Below are positions 1-13,400 of a stretch of 64,000 nucleotides of DNA, piece after piece; position 1 is the first letter of the stretch; every line of letters starts with the position of its first letter. Below the pieces are notes generated by a model. The model was not told where the DNA came from. It saw only the letters and a list, made by a program, of their open reading frames with translations, and did not search any database. Origin of the DNA: Fragum whitleyi (taxonomy: Eukaryota > Mollusca > Bivalvia > Cardiida > Cardiidae); the NCBI GenBank assembly GCA_948146395.1, contig OX411556.1, positions 25,279,596 to 25,343,595 of the forward strand. Reading direction: 5' to 3'. Position numbers and translations under genes: made by a program.

Positions 1-849
1 GTCCGTCCGACCTTTCGTCTGTTCCCTTTCTTATATTTTCGAATTGGAGTTCACAATTTTCATCCGATTACTTCAAAGTTCCACATATGACTATACCAAC
101 ATTGAGATTATAAGAAATGGTTATATAGTAAAACATTATTGGTTGTACTCTGAAGCAGGTGTTTGAATCTCTTGATTCTCGATGTAAAACAATTATATAG
201 ACCGATTAAAGATTTGTCTTTTCGATTCTCATATTTTGTGTTATTTCAACGCAACGGATTGTTCATTTTAAATCAAAATGCGAAACATGGCATTTTTGCG
301 CTTAGATTTATATTGTTTGATAATTTCACTTCAGTGTTGTATTTTCTGAAAAATTTCAAATGCAACTTAAATAGCACTCATAGCTGATCGTACCCATTTT
401 TTTTAAAAGGTCTAGGGGAAAATAAGCACCACGACACAATCTTTGTCTCTTGTTTTTTTTAAAAACAGCAAATTCAGATCTGTTTGAACAAAAGTTGCAT
501 ATTACAGAAATGCTGAGCGAACAAATTGAACTCCCTCATTTGGAGATTAAAACCGATAATTTTCATCTTTTTTTATATATATTCATTGCAATTTTTGTAG
601 TATTAAGTCTTCCCCTTCAGTCAAAGCCGTTACAAATCTTAAAAATGAATTGTGACGGTTAGCATTCAGAATCCCGACTAATAAATATTTTGATGACGTT
701 GAAATTTCGGACCCGTTCACATTTCGATCATATAAAACGATACCCCTTCATGCAATGTCAATGATAAAATTATACAATACACGAACGTATCTATTTGATT
801 GAACAGTCACAAGGAAAGAGAAATCAAACATGAAACAAATGATTTTTGA
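1..849. other. Upstream sequence, no gene seen
   Basis: AT-rich. It begins with GTCCGTCCGACCTTTCGTC, probably the edge of a tandem-monomer element like the one at 39282. A weak acceptor at 468 precedes about 90 open bases, but no donor follows. Confidence 0.5.
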
Positions 850-1025
850 ACGTTTCTAAATGAATGTAGCTTCGATGCAGCGCCCATCCGTCAATAACGT
901 CTCGATAGTATTACGCGTACGTCATTACGTTTTGTGCGGCGACGCCGTTGTTTTGGAAACAACGTAACGTTGTATTAATTTTTCTTGCCGGCAACGTAGC
1001 AACGATACATGAAAATGGGGTTTTG
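850..1025 (+). promoter_or_regulatory. CpG-rich stretch, possible promoter and 5' UTR exon of gene 1
   Basis: A cluster of CG dinucleotides in AT-rich surroundings, ending in a good donor (TTTTG|GTGAGT at 1025/1026). If spliced to 1973, the ATG at 1009 gives only MKMGF before a TGA made by the junction. That would be a five-codon upstream ORF, with the main start at 2043. GTTGTTTTGGAAAC at about 946-959 resembles an RFX X-box with one mismatch, and the same region holds several GCAACG repeats. No transcript evidence is available. Confidence 0.3.
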
Positions 1026-1500
1026 GTGAGTATTTATTTAGATATTTCAGAATAATGAAGGAGGTTTTTTTTTGAAATATGAATAGGTGTACTTCCTGTA
1101 TAATGTCACTTTAAAAAAATCATTTATGTACGAGCAAGTGTCTAGTGTTGTCAAGCTCTGGAATAGATTTCGCAAAAAGACTATTGTGAGAACTCGTTTA
1201 AAAATATTCTATGAAATACGTTTTTATTATTATCATTATTATTAGTAGTAGTAGTGAAAAAAAAAAAAGCTTGTTTAAAAAAGGTCATCTAAATTTTATA
1301 AATCGAAGATAATAATATAATATATAATAATAATATCAAATATAAAATTATATAAAAGTACAAAACTTATTTCTATCAGGCCTCAACTCTTTTCCGGAAT
1401 ACCCATGCGGGCTATGTCATCTGATCACTGCTTTCTATCCCTGTTACTTGTCAATCACTGAAATCAATAAAAAAGATAATAATCTAATGCAGTATGCAAT

Positions 1501-1960
1501 TACAGTCACCAACATCGTAAAATTGACAATGTGAATGTTTTTGGAATGATTTAGGAATGAAATTGAACGAGTATGGAGCGAATTGAACTAGTGTGGAGCG
1601 AGTTTTGAGTGAATTAATGGGAGGTAATCCATCATCGCAAGTTTAGTTCAGGATGAACAAAATTTGCGATATTGATTACCTCCCTTTAATAAAATATACA
1701 TACACGTTCTATAGGAAGCTTCCTATATCGTCAAGAACCTATTATATGCGTACAATTTGAATAATGTCAGTGAAATCGCGATTTTTTCTTTATTCAAATT
1801 TATTTTGAATGACGTTGTTGTTTGTATATTTTTCAATGGTTTTGGTCGTTTTTGAATGGTTTGAGTAAGTGTTTGGAATGAATGAATGGAGCGATGAATG
1901 AGTGATTTATAATGGTTTTGATTGAGGTGAATGTCAATTTTACGATGCAATTAATTGTAC
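1501..1960. repeat. Family A inverted-repeat element, copy 1 (MITE-like)
   Basis: Family A ends in imperfect inverted repeats of the form TACAGT..A..CATCGTGAAATTGACA, about 430-510 bp apart. Inside is a hairpin, 'TTTTGTTCATCCTGAACAAAAT', beside GGTAATC...GATTACC. No coding sequence is present, so it looks like a non-autonomous DNA element. This copy ends 12 bp before a gene 1 exon. Confidence 0.75.
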
Positions 1961-1972
1961 CTACCTTTCCAG

Positions 1973-2148
1973 AATCAACAACCGATTTTACCAAGATATC
2001 TGTGTTACACTCAGACAGTCGAGATTTGAAAGAGGATTCAGAATGTTTCATTATCCTCTCATACCAACCATCTCGGCCCCGACCTTGTCACCCATACAAG
2101 AGGAAACCGAGGAACTAATGATGACCTTGACCCCTGACCTTATCCCAG
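1973..2148 (+). CDS. Gene 1, exon with probable start codon (residues 1-35)
   Basis: The acceptor is CTACCTTTCCAG at 1961-1972 and the donor is G|GTCAGT after 2148. The frame is open across all 176 nt. The first ATG in frame is at 2043 with A at -3, a fair start context, so 1973-2042 may be 5' UTR. The peptide holds the Pro/Ser/Thr-rich stretch PTISAPTLSPIQEE. A repeat (family A) ends at 1960, only 12 bases before the exon. Outgoing phase is 1. Confidence 0.5.
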
Positions 2149-4381
2149 GTCAGTAGAAAATAATTGAAAAACTTAATTTTGGTTTTTACGGTTTTGTTTC
2201 TTGTTTTTTTTTCTTTTCTTTTTTTATTTGTTTTGTTTTGTTTTGGTTTTTTTCAAATTCATGAATCCTGTTCATGTTTCTTTTTTTCCAAATTGTATCA
2301 ATTTTATGATTAAATATCTAAGAGTCTTATTATGATTTCGATTTTTAAATTTGTATTCTATAAATGTAAGGCATGTTAACTAAAGCTCATTTCAAATTTT
2401 GAGTAGTTGATGAAGTACTTTTAAGGCTTTGTGCTTGAGTTGAATCTACGAATATTTCGCCGTATTTGTACATTTCTAGCTCAGCACAGATTTGAACGAC
2501 CATATTGATTTTTTTTATTTCTTTGAATACAGAAACGCCTGTAGATATGAGTCCTCGGATAGAACAGAGAAACAACAACACACCGTAAGTAACACGTTAC
2601 AAGAATCGATAGACCCGTCCTTCGAAAAAAATGGCCATCTGAGAATCTGTAGAAATATTTGAAATATATTTTGTCTAGCCAAGATGAACTAGACGTAATA
2701 TTTCCAAAAAAATGTCATATGAGAAGGTACAATGGTCAAATCCAAAACATTAGATAGATATACAATGCTTACTCATTGTTTTTTATGAAAAAAATATCTA
2801 AAGAGGTTAGGGGAATTGATTATTTTCGAGGCTCTGTCGAGACAATTATCATTTCCCACAACCGAGTTAGAAACAACTACAACACTAAGTACGTATTTCA
2901 TTTATCTTATAACCTCTATTTGCCTTGTTTTTGTCGATGTTTCTAGCAGAAATGTAAGTTTCTAAATAACCGCATATATGTCATTGTTCTAAAAATATCC
3001 ATGTGATATCATGTGTAATGTTATCCCACGGATATTTGTTTTATAGTTAAAAGATAAAACAAATCGACCCTGGTCAACCTGTGCGCAGTCTGACTGAGAT
3101 CGAAACTTTCGCACTACCCTGATGGACCTTTGTAGCCTTACGGAGCAAACAAACGTGTGTATGTTGGAGCATTGCCGCCACGGGATGCCATATAGCCTTA
3201 TCGAGATGATTCGCTTGTTTGTTTGGTTGTTTGTTTGAATGGGGTTTTACGCCGCTTTTAACATCATTTCAGTTATATCGCGGCGGCTGGAGCACCTAGC
3301 AATGGATTCCTGGTGTTTCCCACTTCAGTACCAGCATCACACCCTTTCCTAGCCTCCAGCTGCTACCCCACATAGGTCTACGATTATCAACCCATTGGAG
3401 GTAGACAAATAGTCGGTAAGAATGAGTGCCGCCGTCGGGGATCGAACCCTGGACCTCTAGTTTGACAGTCCGACGCGCTACCAACTGTGCTATGACGGCG
3501 GCCGAGATGATTCGTAAATGCCCTGATTAACCCTCATATATTGTCTATCTTCAAGAACCAATCAGACGCTTATAATTTCAATTAAGTCAGTGAAATCTTG
3601 ATTTTTTCCTAGTTATATCTAATTTGAATGTGGTTGTTTATCTTATATTTTAAGTGATTTTGGAGCGCTTTTGAATGGTTTGAGTGAGTGTTCGGACTTA
3701 ATGAATGAAGCGCTGACTGAGCGATTTAGAATGGTTTTGATTGAGATGAATGTCAATCTCACGATTTTACTTACTGTACGTTCGGTGTTTGTACTGGTGA
3801 ATTTCCCAGTAAGTAGGCTCGAGAAGGTTTAAACTTAATTAAAGAACTTGTTTCCAAATTGATGTGAAATGATTGGGTTTAAACCGACCAATTGTCCGAG
3901 ATATATGCAAAATATAAAAGAGAAAAACAAACAACCAGTATTTTTTTTCGGAATCTAGAATCCCCCTTCTTGACCGGCTATGTCAACCGAGCCGCTTACA
4001 TTTCATCTTTCATAACTGTGTAGGGTGAAATCGTAGGTTTTCCTCCTTAACCTCGTAACTACAGCTTTAAACAAGCTGTAGTTACGAGGTTTTAGTAGAA
4101 AATGGGCGAAATTTCCCTGTTTTTTTTAACAGACTCGAACCTGATTCCGAGGAAGAGGTCAAGACAGACAAAGCCGCTAAACCCTCCGAGGGAATTGTAG
4201 TTAGATCGATGTCGCCCCAGATCACTCCGATCTACAATAGCCAGGCGATAAAACTGTACCCATCGAGATCCGACTCAAGACGAAATGTTGACGTCATACA
4301 GAAACAGGAAACGGAAGTGTTAAAACAGAAATATATCAACAATGACATCCGGGACATTCCTTGGTTTGTTTATTTATTTTA

Positions 4382-4457
<76 letters not shown>

Positions 4458-7400
4458 TTTTTATTTTTTTTTCATAATGATGTAAATGAATTTTGATTAA
4501 ATCAGTTTAATAAATTTTGACCAATCACAGGAATAGTGACCATCTGGGAAGTATGTAAATCGTCGACCCTTGTCAGACTGCGCAGACTGTTTAGGGTCGA
4601 ACTTTTCACAATGTGCTTATTTTCTGAATTTAGAATGACCAATCTACACTCCCCTGAAAGAAATCTTGAAATTCGATTCTGGTTAATCTATGCTGGCCCC
4701 AATCTCTTTTTCAAATTTTTATTTTAAAAAGTTCCCAGATGGTCCCTTTTCGAGTGACGGGTCACATTATTATAAAATAAACGTTTTAAATAGTACCCCT
4801 TTTTTCTTTTATTAACACAAAAGTGAAATTGAAATAAAATGAAAATTCAAAGGCATTTGTGTTTGAACAAAGCAAATAAGTTATCGTAAAAACAACTACA
4901 ACAACTGTTTCCGTGACTTTGAACTGGCGAAGTTTGTGGCTACTACATGAAAACTTCTGTTAAGCGGCCACTTAGGGGACCACCGAAAAGTGGTCGCTTA
5001 AATGGGAACTGTCGCTATATACAGTATTTATGACAAATAATAAATATTAAGTAGATATAGCATATGTAGATTGTCACATAATTCTAACTGAAACTTATGA
5101 TGTTCGAACCTTTTAGAATCGTCTAATTGAGACGATTCAAATCGGTTCGAACGTCATAAGTTTCAACACTTAACAGTCATTCGTTTTAGAAAGTCCACTC
5201 TTTCTTCCGTTGAAGGTTTTTTAATGATGGTCGCTAAATAAAATTGGTCGCCTAATAGAGGTGGTCATTCAAGCAATTACCACTGTATTTACCTTTTGTT
5301 CTTTTGTCTACCAACATCGGTAATTTGCAAAATCTATAGCTTATACGTAGAAATGTTTTTAGTGCGTTTTATATCAACAACAACAAACTCGTAAACTTTG
5401 TAGCTGGTGCTTATTTTCGGAATTTATTTAAACTTTTTTCCTGCCGCTGTCATAGCGCAGTAGTAGCGCGTCAGACTATTATTCAAAAGGTCCCACGTTT
5501 GATTCCCAACGACGGCACTCATCCTTTCCGACTATTTGTCTCCCAACAATGGGTTGATAATTGTAGACTTATATGAGATGGCAGCTGGAGTCTAGGAAAA
5601 ATATAATGGTGCATATGTAAAACTGATGTTAGAGATACAAGGAATCCATTGTTAGGTGCTCCTGTCCCATCGATATAACTGAAAGATGGTTTAAATGCGA
5701 CGCAAACCCCAATCCAAATAAAGAAATCTCTAATTTTCTGCGTGTTTATACACAATCACGCAAAACGTTTACACCAGCTACAAGTTTTGCAAGTTTCCTA
5801 TCGCTGTAGTTGATTTTTATACATTAATCCAATTATCATTACATTCTAAAAAAATGTAGTTTATGACTTGAAACGAATTTTCAAGTATCAAAATCTACTT
5901 TTGAAGACGTAATAATATCTCTCTTAAACTCTCTTAGAATATTTGGAATATTCAAACATAACTGAAAATTATCATCTACCAACTCTTATTCCGTAGAATT
6001 AGGCATTCTACTCCCCTGTGATTTTATACTTCAGAAAATATCATTGAAAAAAGGAGGTTATTTGTAGCATGCATTACTTTCATTTATTTCAATACTCCCT
6101 ATGATATACAAATAATTATTAAATTACACCTACTTTTCTTTTCCGTCTACAATCTCTTTTGTAAAATGGTTTAAAGAATCCCCTGTATTGATTCTAAATG
6201 TTTTCAGAATTTATTTAAACATTTACACAAAAAATGTATTTTTTTCTACAAAATATTTGACCATTTTCTCAACAGTGAGTTTATACAAGGACCAGTACGG
6301 TACGGACGTTTACATAGGTCGAGGTCACAGGTCAACCTCGCCTCTCAGGATATACGGGCCCAGATGACGAAATTACGGATAAGAGCGAGTTATAACAACA
6401 ATCTACGAACACAGTTCAGGTACGCCTAATTTAACTTCAGAAAAACACAGCTCAGGTACGCCCAATTTTACTTCAGAAAATCACAGTTCAGGGACGCCCA
6501 ATTTTACTTCAGAAAAAAAAGTTATGATACGCCCAATTTTACCTCAGAAGAACACAGTTCAGGTACGCCCTATTTCACTTTAGAAAAACACACTTCATGT
6601 CCGCCCAAATTTACTTGAGAAACAAACAACATATACGTGCGGTAGCCATTTACCACCATCATCCAAATCCAACTTGACCTCTAGACAGTTTAGAGATAAT
6701 CTTGATATAAATTTTGCCCTTTGTCGTTTTTTTTCAAGGCAAAATTTGAACAATTGTGTTACACCATTGGTATGCAAAAATTTGAATGAGAGAGCCTTTT
6801 CATATGTTTTACATTTACATACAGAGAGAACAAATAAAGTTCTTTGCATTTTCTTCATTTTTCTAGTTCACGTTCTCAGTTGCTTTGAGAAATGGCGTCG
6901 GAAGCCTCGAAGCGATAAATTCGTTGGCACGGGACCATTTGGGAATCAGAGGAAGGCAACCTGTTATGACTTTTTTCTATTTTGAGAAAAATATTCTTTT
7001 CTATGAAATTTGGTGACCGATCCAAGTGTCATATCTATCGATGCAACATATAGTTCGTTCAGCGAAAAGCGTCGACCCTGGTCAGACTGCGCGATCTACG
7101 CAGACTGACCAGGTTCGATACTTTTTTTGCAAATAACAAAATTTCTTAATCTATAATGACTACTTTTCCTTCCTATGTATCTATTTCTGAAATACACATT
7201 TTAGTTCACCTAATCAATACCTTTTGCTCAATAATTTAGCGTAGTTTCAAAATGGCCCCCTTATAGCCATTGGGTCGTATGTGTGAAAGCATCGTGTCAA
7301 ATTTGACACACTATTCTACTTATACTCTTACTCGTTTCTAGATGTTCTCGGATCGAAGACAACGTACAACAAACAAACGGTAAAACATTAGAAGAGTTTC

Positions 7401-10400
7401 TAAACGGCGATGGGTACCCGGATGATTACGACCCCGAGCTGGCCCGTCTATTTGACGATTATGTAGAGGAATGCGATCAAATTACACGAGGAGATTTGTC
7501 ATCGGTCACCGTCGTCACCAACCGGGGACACAGGAGGCGAGATCTTAATCACCTTAAACCGTAAGCAAAACAAATTATCCTTTCCACACTGGAAATTTAT
7601 AAATACAAAGGTAGTAATTGTGTTTATCCATGTCGTGCTGATCGGGGGGGGGGGGGGTATTTCTGCTTCACAGACGGTATAGATATAGATAAGCGTATTT
7701 GTAATCTGATCTAAGTCTCTAACTACATGTATATGTAAAGTCAATCTTGATCGAGCGACCACTTCTATCGAACGACCATTATTATTATACGACTGTTTTC
7801 AAATTTCCATTCTTTAAATCGAAACATCTGAAGAAATAGATATCATTGGTATAAAAAAATATTGTAAATGAATCCGATGTTGTTAAGCCACACTAGAATC
7901 GTCTGAATTAATATTGAGTCTTCACAGCATAGGATTCTTGCGAATTCGATCAAAATCCTGTTTCTAATTTGTAAACAAAACATGTATTAAGCGAGCATTT
8001 TCTCTAACGACCGATTTTACGTGGTCCTATTTGTGGTCGCTTAATACAAGTTTTACTGTCGATCTAAAATGAAAAGAAATTCAAGATGATTCCTTTTCGA
8101 ATACCAATTTATTTGACCAGGGCTGATGTGGACACGAAAGAGGCGTTCTGGCGAGGATTTATGGAAGGCATGAACCACTCGAAGCACCAATACGACGAAG
8201 AGTCTGACGACCTTGACCTTGCTATTCAAATGAAAGAGTCGTCAAGGGAAGCTACTCAAGACCCTTGTATTGACCAGAGTAGTCACGTGACCATGATCAG
8301 AAATAATCAGGATGTGACGCACAAATTTTTGAAGGAATGGGAAGACATACAAAAGTATGACTTTTTTCTGTCTTTTTTTTATTTTGTGTTTTCCAAAAAG
8401 TCTTTTCATGTCAAATGAATTTACTTGGCGTTATTCATAAATTAATGCCACTGATATCATAGCTTTATATCAAAATGAATTTAATACGAAGTGCCTTCCT
8501 TTATTAAAACTAATGTTATAGTCAATGCATGTAGGCTTTTAACTTCTTTAAGAATATTATCTAGCGAAAAAAAGTAACGGTTTCGCAAGTTTAAAACAGT
8601 TTTCTTGAAACAATGAATGTTATTCAAGGAACGTCGGGCTTTATTCGAAGTTTCTTATTAGATATTAACAACCTTAGTGTAGTGCTTGCCCTTGATACTG
8701 CTCTATATGACGATGAACACCGCCTGGTTCTCTAACACGTTCGACGTGATTTAAATATTATTAAATAACCGAAGTTCCACTAGAAGCCGAATTACGTAAA
8801 ATGATGACCCAAAATTACTACACTTACGTCCGAGGTACTTTCCAGTTTACGAAAAAAGTCGAAGCGATGTTCCGAATGGTAGGTGGTATTAAACTTGTTG
8901 ATTGAATATTATGGTCACTAATATTCGTCGTTTATTGGCCTTATGAAATGTAACATCCAGTTTCAATGACTTGTGTTTTAGAACAAAGATGGAGGAAGAA
9001 AACGAAGCTTACAATGAAAAACAAAAGTGCTTTGCCTGTAACGCCGAACAACAAGTGATAGGCGATCTTCTGGAGAAAAAGTCAGGGGGCGCTGATGATT
9101 CACATTCCGAATCTAAGAAAGACAACTCTGATCATAAACAAGCTTGTCAACGGGATGTTCTCCCTTTGGGTAGGTAACGCATTGGTTGGCTGGATACAGT
9201 TAGTTACATCGTGAAATTGTCTTTTGTCTCGATCAAAACCATTCTAAATCAATCACTCAGCGCTCCATTAATTCATTCCAAACACTCAATCAAACCATTT
9301 TGCAATTATCCATTTAATGCTAAGGCCCAGCACCGGGACGGCCGAAAATTTTTTTACAAAGTACCAATTTCAGAACTTATGTCTTAAATGAGCCTATGCC
9401 TGGCATTTCCAACAATTTCAAAAAAGCATCGAGCAAAGACTCTGGTCAGTCTGTGCATACGCACAGTCGGACCAGAGTGTTTGCTTTACGCTTTGTACTC
9501 AGATTAGGTCTAGAAATGACTTTAGATAATCAACTTATTGTACTCTATTACTGTCGAAACTGCTATATGTTTGCATCTCTTGCGTGTTGAAAATTGTTGG
9601 AAATGTCACGCAAAGGCTCAAATAAGAATACTCATTCAAAAAAATGAATAGAAACTTATTTAAGATTATGTCATAAAAATCTTACCTGTGTAAGTGTTGT
9701 AAATGTCACATGAACAGTCTCATTTAATTGCAGGCAAAACTGAGATTAATCTTGAGATTGGCGCAAATAATGAGGTATTATCTTCATCCGAACTATACCT
9801 AAATGAGATGGCAACCAACGGAAAATCAAGCTGCTTCGATAACAAGATGTTGGGTATAAAACACAGCCCAAGAAGTCGTTTACCAGATGGGCAGACGAGA
9901 GAAAAGAAGGCTCAAGACAGATCTTTTCCAAAATTCAGGTCGACAAATGGCGTTCTACCTGCAATAACTACTAAAGAATTACCTGGAGATATTGAAAAGA
10001 GCGGGAAGAATAGTGGCGCTTTATTAAAAGGTAGTTGTTTTGTTATATTTATGAAATGGTGAGGATAAAGTTAAAACATCGTAAAATTGATTTCCATTCC
10101 GAAAAGAAACACATTCTAAATCGGAAACTCAAGGCTTCATTCATTCCAAGCACTTATTCAACCCATTTAAAAAACGCTCCAAAATTACTAGCAAATATAT
10201 TATCAACAACAAATTAAAATTTTAGCGTAAGCGAATGGGTGTTTCGCAAAGACATAGAAAGTTATCAATAGAACTTGAATGCATGATTTATTAAAGAGAG
10301 TCAATAAATATCGTTAACTTTGTTCATCTTGAACAAAGTCAATTGAATTCTGTAAGGGTGTGATTGGTTCGCAAAGACATAAAACGCTATTCATGGAACT

Positions 10401-13400
10401 TGTATTCATGATTTATTAAAGGGAGTCAATAGATATCACTAATTTTGTTCAACTTGATCAAAGTTAGCTACATTGGATTACCTCCCTTAATTCAATTAAA
10501 AATTCATTCATTCATTCCGAAATCATTCCAATACCATTAAGCTTGTCAATTTCATGTCGTACTTTACTGTATTTTTAAAGATATTCATCACGCCCATCTA
10601 CACGGGGGGTGATGTCTATAATCGGAGCCACCGGCTCCGCTTTCAAAATCATGTGTGGAACTTCCGCTCCACGTGTGGCTCCGATTATGTAGATGTGAAC
10701 ATTTCATTTTTTGAATGAAAAATGGGGTAGGGAGTCGGGATTTCCTCATTTATGTCATATTTCATTCATTAATCATAAAAAAGTCGAATGCTATTCGACC
10801 AGTTATACATTTTGCAACGTTAACGTACTTAAGAACTGTAAAAACGCTCGTTGGTTTTTGTTAAAAATGATTTCTTCTGGGAGCAGTCTTCAGCCAGGAA
10901 TGTCAAAACACGTGGGTTTTACCTCCAAAATGCAATATCCTGAGCAGAATTAATAACGCAGACCATTGTTTTCAGTGTACACGAGTTTAACAAAACAACC
11001 ACAATAATCTTACCAAATGTTCTTTTCTGCAATATGATATTTATCAAAGAAAATTGTTTGGTTCCGATTATGTGGATTGGCTCCGATTATGTTCCCTGGC
11101 TCTGAAGTTGTGGAGTGTCTTCTTCTTCTTCTTGCATATGCCCCCACAGCCTTAAATATGAAGTTTCTGTTAGTTCCATGGGGCGCTGTTTTCTCGTTAT
11201 TCCATGGCACATGTTGTCTATTTTACGTCACACCTTTCTCGTTTACTTTTATTACCTCCAAATTGCAATATTCTGAACAGTATGTCTGATATAGACCCTT
11301 GTTTGCAGTGTGTACGAATTCAAGAAAATAACCACAATATACTAGAAAATGTGAGTGGGTGAGTGAGTGAGTGAGTGAGTAAAGGAATGACACCGTAGTC
11401 ATACGCAATGAAGAGTTGTATGCGCGTGAAGGCGACTATCCATAGGAGCAAATCCCTTCATGGCTATGCATTCGATGTTCACGTTGCCTCGATCTCACTC
11501 AAAATCTAGGGTTTCGCAACTTTTTTGACTCTCTTTGTAAACTCGTTTTTGATAAGCTCGAGTTTGAAATGAGTCCGGATGGTGAAAGAATAGGCATTGG
11601 TCTCCCTTTAAGAAGGTGTTCACGAATTAAATCCACAATGGCATGAGATGAATAGACCATAAAATTGATTTACTTACAGGGATTCACCCTATGGCTTTTG
11701 CTTTTGAAGGAGTCGACAAACGGCCCAGATACCTCATCTTTGTGGTTCACTGTCACCAAGAGTCCACGATAACCGTAAAAAAACTGTGACCTGGAGAGTA
11801 AAAAGTTTCCGGTCATAACACAAATTGCAGTACAATCCGTCCTCCCCATCCAGTCAGCACCGAAGTTCGACATCGGTAGTTGTTATAATCGGCGTTTTAA
11901 CCTGGCAACGGTCGAGTTATGACCCCTCAGTGTCCTTGATTTTAATCGCGTAAATGAATCAGTTTAATATGTCTATGCGCAATGACGTTCCGAAATTCAT
12001 TTTTTCGCTGCCACCAAACTCGAAAACTCGGCTCTATCTGATAAATGTTTCCACGGTTTGTCGTTTCCACCTTTATAAGCTATATTACTCGACAAACTTG
12101 ACTTTCGTACGATGCATTCGATCTCCTGCACGAGAAAACATTGTTTATAACGAAAACCTCCTTTAAAGTATACCGATGCTTTCTCTTTCACCGACCAGAC
12201 TTATCTCAAACTCAAGCATATCAGAAACGAGCTTGCAATGAGAGTTCACAAAAGAATAAAAAATCGCAAGGATTTGAGTCAAATTCAGGCAGAATGAAGA
12301 GCAATTGGATAGTCATGTTAGGATTTAATCTAGGTAAAATTCAGAATCCCACGTGTCGAACATTATTTGAGAGCAATATTGCACATGAACACACGCTATT
12401 GAATTTTACAGAGCAATGAAAACTGACTTTGATTTCAAAATTTTGATTTTAGGGGTAGTCACCTGTAACTCTCCAATACGTATGTCTTCAGTGTAATCCT
12501 TTTTGTCACAGATCAATAATTAGTTTACGTTTATTTTGGTATATCCAATTTTCCAAACTCTAGATTATGGAAAAAGTTGTATCTAAAAAATTGATGCGTT
12601 ATTTTTGTTGTTCAGTATATATAAAACGTGTTTTCGCCCTTGTATATTGTATATCCGTTTTGCTATTGTCAAATTTTTATACTTCTGTTTAATTTTTAAC
12701 ATCGCCTTTATAAAACGGTACCCCTATACCAAAAAAGCGCTCGGGACATTTTCAGTATTTGATTTTCATAGTCTTAAATAATTTTTGATTTTATTAAATC
12801 TAGTTAAATTACTTTCCGATTGAAAAGTTGACATTCCGGAGATGAAGTAGTAAATTCTGACATTAATCGGAATTTATATAAATATGTTCAAATCTTTGCG
12901 AAAATTCGGAACTAAATTTTACGCGGGGCTTATAAACAAGGGACCATTGGCCCTTAAGCGCTAACCTGAGGCATTTACAAGTATTTGACAAATGTGGCAA
13001 AGTGTCAAAACTACTTATTTGAAATTCATGACTAGCTCAACAAAAGTCCAAGATATCAAAAAGACAATCATTCCGATTACATTTCAAAAACAGTTGAGTC
13101 AAATATGTTGCCTCAAAAGTACTGAAGGATTTTCAAAGATTTGAAGAGGTGTCCCAGTTTTTTTATCCTCTTTCCAACTTGTCCAAGTTTCAAGACAAAG
13201 ATCCTGACAATATTTCAAAACAAATAAATGTCCTCTAGATTTTCCTTAATTTGACCTATCGACCTCATTTTTGGTCCCACTTAACCAATTTTTGAACTTA
13301 ATAAGATTTCATGGAGGCTAGTATTCTGACCAAGTTTCAAGACATTTGGGTAAAGAGAGTGGCCTCTAGAGTTTACACAAGGTTTTTCCAGAATTTGACC

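Noticed and set aside
450..662. Possible upstream exon of gene 1 with a plausible acceptor at 468
   Set aside because: There is no acceptable donor before the sequence turns into hydrophobic AT-rich read-through, and nothing requires it.
4209..4496. ORF ending in a long poly-isoleucine, membrane-like stretch
   Set aside because: The isoleucines come from the intronic ATT microsatellite; the exon ends at 4363.
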